From the NCBI GenBank assembly GCA_026545225.1, contig CM048848.1, forward strand, positions 49,067,806-49,131,805: 64,000 bases of DNA, written 5' to 3'. Below are positions 60,117 through 64,000 of this stretch, in pieces. Positions within the stretch are counted from its first letter, which is position 1, and the number at the start of each line of letters is the position of its first letter. This stretch comes from Cornus controversa (taxonomy: Eukaryota > Streptophyta > Magnoliopsida > Cornales > Cornaceae). Both the position numbers and the translations under genes were made by a program. Under the pieces are notes generated by a model, which worked only from the letters and a program-made list of their open reading frames with translations, was not told the origin of the DNA and did not search any database.

Positions 60117-60286
60117 GCTGATCCGGACGTCGCGCCATAGACGTGTAAGGTGGCGACGCCATGGTCGCTATCAAGCTTCCATGGTGTCCCTTTAATCCAA
60201 AGTAGGTTTGTATCTAAGCAATGTAGTATCTAATTCCCCAGTATCCAAGTATCTGAAGCATATTTTAAACTGACTGTTTTTGAGCA

Positions 60287-60666
60287 TTTCAATTGATCGA
60301 AACCAAGATTTCGATCAATCGAAAATTTCGATTGATCGAAATTTTGGTTTCGATTGATCGAAAAATTGCAGAGATTTGCCAAGTCCAAAGTCCCGAGAGG
60401 TGATATTCTTCGATTGCACTTCGATAGGTCTTTGATCGATCGAAACTTTCGATTGATCGAAATGGGATTTCGATTGATCGAACTAAAAGTTCGATTGCAT
60501 CAATTAAATGTTCGATTGATCGAAGTAAAAATGTGATTTAGGGAAGGAATGTTCGATTGATCGAAGAGACAATCTCGATCCATCGAAGTTAGTTTCGATT
60601 GATCGAAGCAAGATTTCGATCAATCGAAATTTCGATTGATCGAAATGCACATTTCGATCAATCGAA
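60287..60666. promoter_or_regulatory. Internal array of about 15 TTTCGAT-NN-ATCGAAA dyads
   Basis: The same 16-bp dyad as in the LTR occurs about 15 times in 380 bp, in both orientations, with variants such as GTTCGATTGATCGAAG. Spacing is irregular. The tail GAAATGCACGCGGAGCC resembles the LTR array tail GAAATGCTGCAGAGCC, which suggests the block was copied from an LTR. It ends 33 bp before a TATA box. Confidence 0.85.
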
Positions 60667-60699
60667 ATGCACGCGGAGCCTGCACGTGAGCCGAAAATC

Positions 60700-61318
60700 T
60701 ATTTAAACCGTTGGGCTTCCCTCCCATTTTAAAAGACCATCCGACTTCTTCTCTCCCTCTGTGCGATCCAAGCCCTCTCCAAGCACTCCCGAGCACTCGA
60801 TCTTCCATTCCCGATCATCCGCCGCCATCCGACGCAGTCCGATCCGCCGCAAGCATCTGCGCGATCTTCTCTTCGCGGCTGCGCGTGGAGTTTTCTTCGG
60901 TTGAGCCGTTCATCTTCTTCCTCACGAGGTAAGTGATGCATGGCTACTTTTTGTTTATTCTCTCGCCATTTTTGATAGTTTTACAGTGGAATAAACATAG
61001 TTAGATCATGTTGGGGTGGATGGTTGCGAGTGCGATGTCCGAATCCAGTTTTTGTGGGTTTCAGGGGGGGGGTAGGAATTCAAGCAGGAGTGGGATTTGG
61101 CATTTTCTTCATTTCAAACGCTTAGTGTTCGGTGTATAACCGTGGCACCTTCGTTTCGGTTGCGCCCGTTCACATTGCCTCTTCGAGTGCAACTTTTTGC
61201 ATTTTTGTCAGTACCTTAGACTAGGACTTCATTTTTATTTTTATTCTTTTAGTCTAGTAGTAGTTTAACTTTCTTCTTATTCATCTTTTATTTACGTACC
61301 TTTTGGAATCCAGTGCAG
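60700..61318 (+). promoter_or_regulatory. Internal promoter, leader and predicted intron of the third gene
   Basis: TATTTAAA at 60,700-60,707 is followed by a CT-rich, GC-richer leader. A strong donor GAG|GTAAGTG at 60,929 and an acceptor after a pyrimidine-rich stretch (TGCAG at 61,314-61,318) define a leader intron of about 390 bp. The next ATG (61,333) starts the third frame. All of this is prediction from sequence. Confidence 0.5.
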
Positions 61319-61332
61319 ACTGTTCCGCGGCC

Positions 61333-62433
61333 ATGGCAAGAGTGAAGAACGCCGCCGGTGCTGTTCGTGACGTGCCCGGGCGAGCCTTCCGGTCTCGGAA
61401 GTTCCACCCGGAGCAGGTTTTCGACTTAGCCGAGTTTGAGAGGCGTCCCGACACCGAGTGGACGGTTGCCGAGCTCAGGAGGCGTCGCCTCGATCGGCTA
61501 TGTGTGCCTCCCACAGACGTGGCACACGAGCGCCTAGTGCAGGTCTTTTACGAGCATATGACCTACTCCTGCACAGCGCCAGATACACTCGAGACTACCG
61601 TGGCCACTGTCACGATCACGATTACGCCGAGCCGGATTGCTCATATGCTCGGCATTCCTCACCAGCAGCCGACGGATATGGTTGGCCCGGACGGTCAGCC
61701 ACTTTATAGAGCCGCGCTCCCAGCCGACACTACGCTCTTCTCGATGGTGATGGACATGTGTGGCGGGGAGTTTACCACACCCCATCGCAACTGCACGTCC
61801 AAATCGATGTGCCCGAGCAGATATTGGTTCCTGGACACCGTTCTCCTCAAGAACGCGTGTCCGCTGCAGCACGTGGCAGAGCGCAGGGGCGACCTCCTCC
61901 GTTGCCTCTATGCTTTCCATACGGGCACTTGGTTTTCTGTCCCATCGCTTATCTGGGGGCAGATGCACAAAGTTTGGGATGGCCTTGTCAACAAGAGGAA
62001 GAAGAGAGCAGCGAGTTGGCAGCTTCCCTTTCCATTCCTGATCGCCGCTTTTCTCAGCAGTGCCAGTATACCAGTCAGTCGGACTGACATTCAGTTGGCA
62101 CCGCCCACCCGCTTCACATCTACTCAGTGGGATCGGGTGAGGCGACACTTAGAGCGACAGGACCATCAGGGTGATCCACCAGACGATGTAGATATGGATG
62201 CCCCGGTGGAGATGGATGAGGGAGAGCCAGCAGGGGCTGAGGCGGAGGACGAGGAGATGGAGGACGAGGAGATGGATGTCGCTGCAGAGCGGCATGATAT
62301 CTTAGAGACAGGCTATTCCTGCCTGGCGGCTGACGTAGAGCGGCTCCAGCAGGGTTTTGACGAGCACGTCCAGGTGACGCAGAGTCAGCTGGCGGGTATT
62401 CGGACGGACATTTCTTCTCTGGTGCAGGGCTAG
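61333..62433 (+). CDS. Third ORF of the Athila-like element (plant transposon-protein domain)
   Basis: The frame from GCCATGG (an excellent start context) encodes 366 aa. It occupies the place of the env-like gene in Athila, but I see no signal peptide or membrane segment. It contains the domain annotated in plants as putative plant transposon protein: EFERRPDTEWTVAELRR, RIAHMLGIPHQ, and CPSRYWFLDTVLLKN; the C-terminus is acidic (EDEEMEDEEMD) and then helical. The function is unknown. GC content and third-position GC are clearly higher than in gag-pol, as if it had a different origin. The frame continues in phase past the TAG for 40 more codons to 62,556, ending in a Pro-rich tail (EPPPPPPALE), so the TAG probably truncates a longer protein. 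Confidence 0.75.
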   Translation: MARVKNAAGAVRDVPGRAFRSRKFHPEQVFDLAEFERRPDTEWTVAELRRRRLDRLCVPPTDVAHERLVQVFYEHMTYSCTAPDTLETTVATVTITITPSRIAHMLGIPHQQPTDMVGPDGQPLYRAALPADTTLFSMVMDMCGGEFTTPHRNCTSKSMCPSRYWFLDTVLLKNACPLQHVAERRGDLLRCLYAFHTGTWFSVPSLIWGQMHKVWDGLVNKRKKRAASWQLPFPFLIAAFLSSASIPVSRTDIQLAPPTRFTSTQWDRVRRHLERQDHQGDPPDDVDMDAPVEMDEGEPAGAEAEDEEMEDEEMDVAAERHDILETGYSCLAADVERLQQGFDEHVQVTQSQLAGIRTDISSLVQG

Positions 62434-62556
62434 AGAGCGATCTTAGATGAGTTTCGAGCCTTCCGGCAGGATCTGCAGTTCCTGTTCGCAGGTCGAGCCT
62501 CCACCTCCACTTCTGCTCCCACCGAGCCACCACCACCACCACCCGCCCTCGAGTAG

Positions 62557-63656
62557 CTGCACTTTATTCACCTTTTATGCTTTACTTTCTGTATTTTTCT
62601 TTCTTTATTTTTGATAGGCCATGTTGGCCATGTTTAGTTTCTTTTTGCGTATTCCACCTACATGTACCCTTTGTACTGAAACGCATTTTCATCTATATGG
62701 AATACATTTATATTTGCTTTTATGACATGTGTTATCTTTACTGCCTTTTCTTTTTGCTTTCCGTCAATTTATCTGTTCTCTAGACTTTGACTATGTATGT
62801 AGTACCACTTGTCTAATTGTTATATGCGATTCAGTTGATGATTTCCGTTTATTACCGCCTGGTTTTAATTCCCAATACTGTTGAGATTGCTTCAACACAG
62901 TATGACGGTAATAAAGAAAGGCAGCCCCTTTGCGTGCTATACGTTAGCGCGCCTGGATAGTCAATATCTTGTCGCATAGACCTCTTAGACAATCGAGAAA
63001 CACCAGTTCAGACTATTAGATTTACAGTGATATTGGCATTGTCTGTTTGTGCATAAGTATTTCATTATGTTCTATTTATCTACTTTTTGTTCCTCGTAAT
63101 GCTCGTGGTATCCAATTGGTATTCTGTGCAGATTTTTCTTATTTACAGGATGACCGCTGCTGTGGAATTCCATTTTTCTCGCATTCTGCCATCCCGGTAA
63201 CTTCTTTCCTTGCTCTTCTTGTCCAAGCATTGAGGACAATGTTGCATATAAGTTTGGGGGTGCGGTATGCTATACCACTTGCATATGCATGCAATGTTCA
63301 GTCATTATATTGAGTGTCATTGTAGAGCAGTTTTTTTTCTGTGATATTTTTGCATGCTTGCTATGATGTCTTGCTTTGTAAAGGAAGATCATTCGAATAA
63401 ATGTCCGAGGTAAATGCAGCAGGTAGTTAAGAACTTTAACATTGTAAATACCCGCACTTTTGCAAGCTTTATAGTAGGCTAGAGCGGTCTACATTATTGT
63501 CCAAACTTGAGCACGTACAATTCTTGCCCTAAATTTGTCCTTAACCGCACAAATTCGCACACATGCAGTTTAAATTGTGGGGTATAAGTCTGAGGGAGAA
63601 TTTTTGAAAATTTCTGTTTTTATCTGAACATCTTAAAGAATAAGTTCTTCCGGTTG

Positions 63657-63696
<40 letters not shown>

Positions 63697-64000
63697 AGAA
63701 ATAAAAAGAGAAAAATATGCAATAAGCCTTCTCACTAAATAAACCGGATTTCTATGCCTCAAAGCAGGAAATATTCGTGTAAAAGTGTGTAAGGTTGAGC
63801 AGTAATAAGCGGATGGCTTGCTTACGCTCATCGCCTTGTAAGCTCGGTTATTAAGTCCGAGGGGTGCTTCTTCGCCTAATGCCCTAAAACCAATTGGTTT
63901 GGGAGTCATTGGCCCAATGCCGCTACATGGGCTTACAAGAAAGCAAAAAGAGCTAAGCATTGCACGGTCATCCGCACATGAGCAATCATGAATGTTTTGT
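62557..64000 (+). other. 3' untranslated region of the Athila-like element
   Basis: No gene. The conserved GCATTGAGGACAATGT...AAGTTTGGGGGTG motif lies at 63,228-63,263; Athila and Tat elements carry it between their last gene and the 3' LTR. A pure A34 run is at 63,661-63,694. No TGAT LTR start was found before the window ends. Confidence 0.65.
63661..63694. repeat. A34 homopolymer
   Basis: 34 consecutive A bases followed by GAAGAAATAAAAAG. It is much longer than any other homopolymer here. Confidence 0.95.

Larger units (their letters stand above)
52665..64000 (+). mobile_element. Athila-like Ty3/Gypsy retrotransposon, 3' end outside window
   Basis: In order: 5' LTR, tRNA-Asp-type primer site, a single gag-pol frame (gag, zinc knuckle, protease, RT, RNase H, integrase), and a third frame in the envelope position carrying the plant transposon-protein domain often found in Athila. 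The conserved non-coding GCATTGAGGACAATGT...AAGTTTGGGGGTG motif follows at 63,228-63,263. The 3' LTR must lie beyond 64,000, so the element exceeds 11.3 kb. The frame is open but has catalytic substitutions, so it looks recently inserted yet defective. Confidence 0.9.

Noticed and set aside
60287..60666. Dyad array taken as the start of the 3' LTR
   Set aside because: Only the array and a short tail match the LTR. The rest of the LTR does not follow; instead the third gene and the conserved pre-LTR motif do.
60287..60666. CRISPR-like repeat array
   Set aside because: Units are short dyads in both orientations with irregular spacing and the genome is a plant's.
61303..61332. Upstream start of the third Athila frame at 61,303
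   Set aside because: The codon there is TTG; the first ATG in a strong context is at 61,333.

Overview
This is a plant nuclear segment, almost certainly from a eudicot. Four host genes with canonical GT-AG introns have close Arabidopsis counterparts. They sit in AT-rich DNA full of plant-type transposons: MULE MITEs, hAT, tRNA-derived SINEs, RTE LINE remnants, a Copia gag scrap and an Athila-type Ty3/Gypsy element.

Layout: 1-3.7 kb holds degenerate LTR-like repeats, a 590-bp MULE MITE and a perfect 73-bp hairpin. At 4.15 kb there is an intact initiator tRNA-Met gene on the minus strand. From 4.6 to 14.4 kb lies a hAT graveyard: a broken minus-strand transposase of the TTF/DUF4371 class, then a second hAT-ended block containing a decayed RTE LINE. 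From 15.7 to 24.0 kb is CUL3 (two exons around a 6.1-kb intron holding SINEs and other insertions). From 26.6 to 29.3 kb is ORC6 (ten exons, E2F-like promoter sites). From 33.4 to 38.9 kb is a sphingoid-base C4-hydroxylase gene (two exons, 4.6-kb intron). At 42.1-43.5 kb on the minus strand is an intronless PHYTOCHROME KINASE SUBSTRATE gene. From 44.8 to 52.1 kb there is no host gene; one repeat unit occurs three times, carrying hAT MITEs, next to a minisatellite. From about 52.67 kb to beyond the right edge lies an Athila-like retrotransposon.

The four host genes are not a pathway. They cover ubiquitin ligation, replication origin licensing, sphingolipid synthesis and phytochrome/phototropin signalling. 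In Arabidopsis, as I recall it, CUL3A lies next to ORC6 and SBH2 next to PKS2, so the order CUL3-ORC6-SBH-PKS looks like an ancestral block kept here in one piece and stretched by transposons.

The most unusual part is the Athila-like element. It keeps one open gag-pol frame of 1877 codons, but key residues of reverse transcriptase and integrase are changed, each explicable by one C-to-T or G-to-A change. A 16-bp dyad (TTTCGAT-NN-ATCGAAA) is clustered in the 5' LTR upstream of a TATA-like tract. It is clustered again between pol and a third, GC-rich reading frame, just upstream of a TATA box and a predicted leader intron. This suggests an LTR-derived internal promoter driving the third gene.
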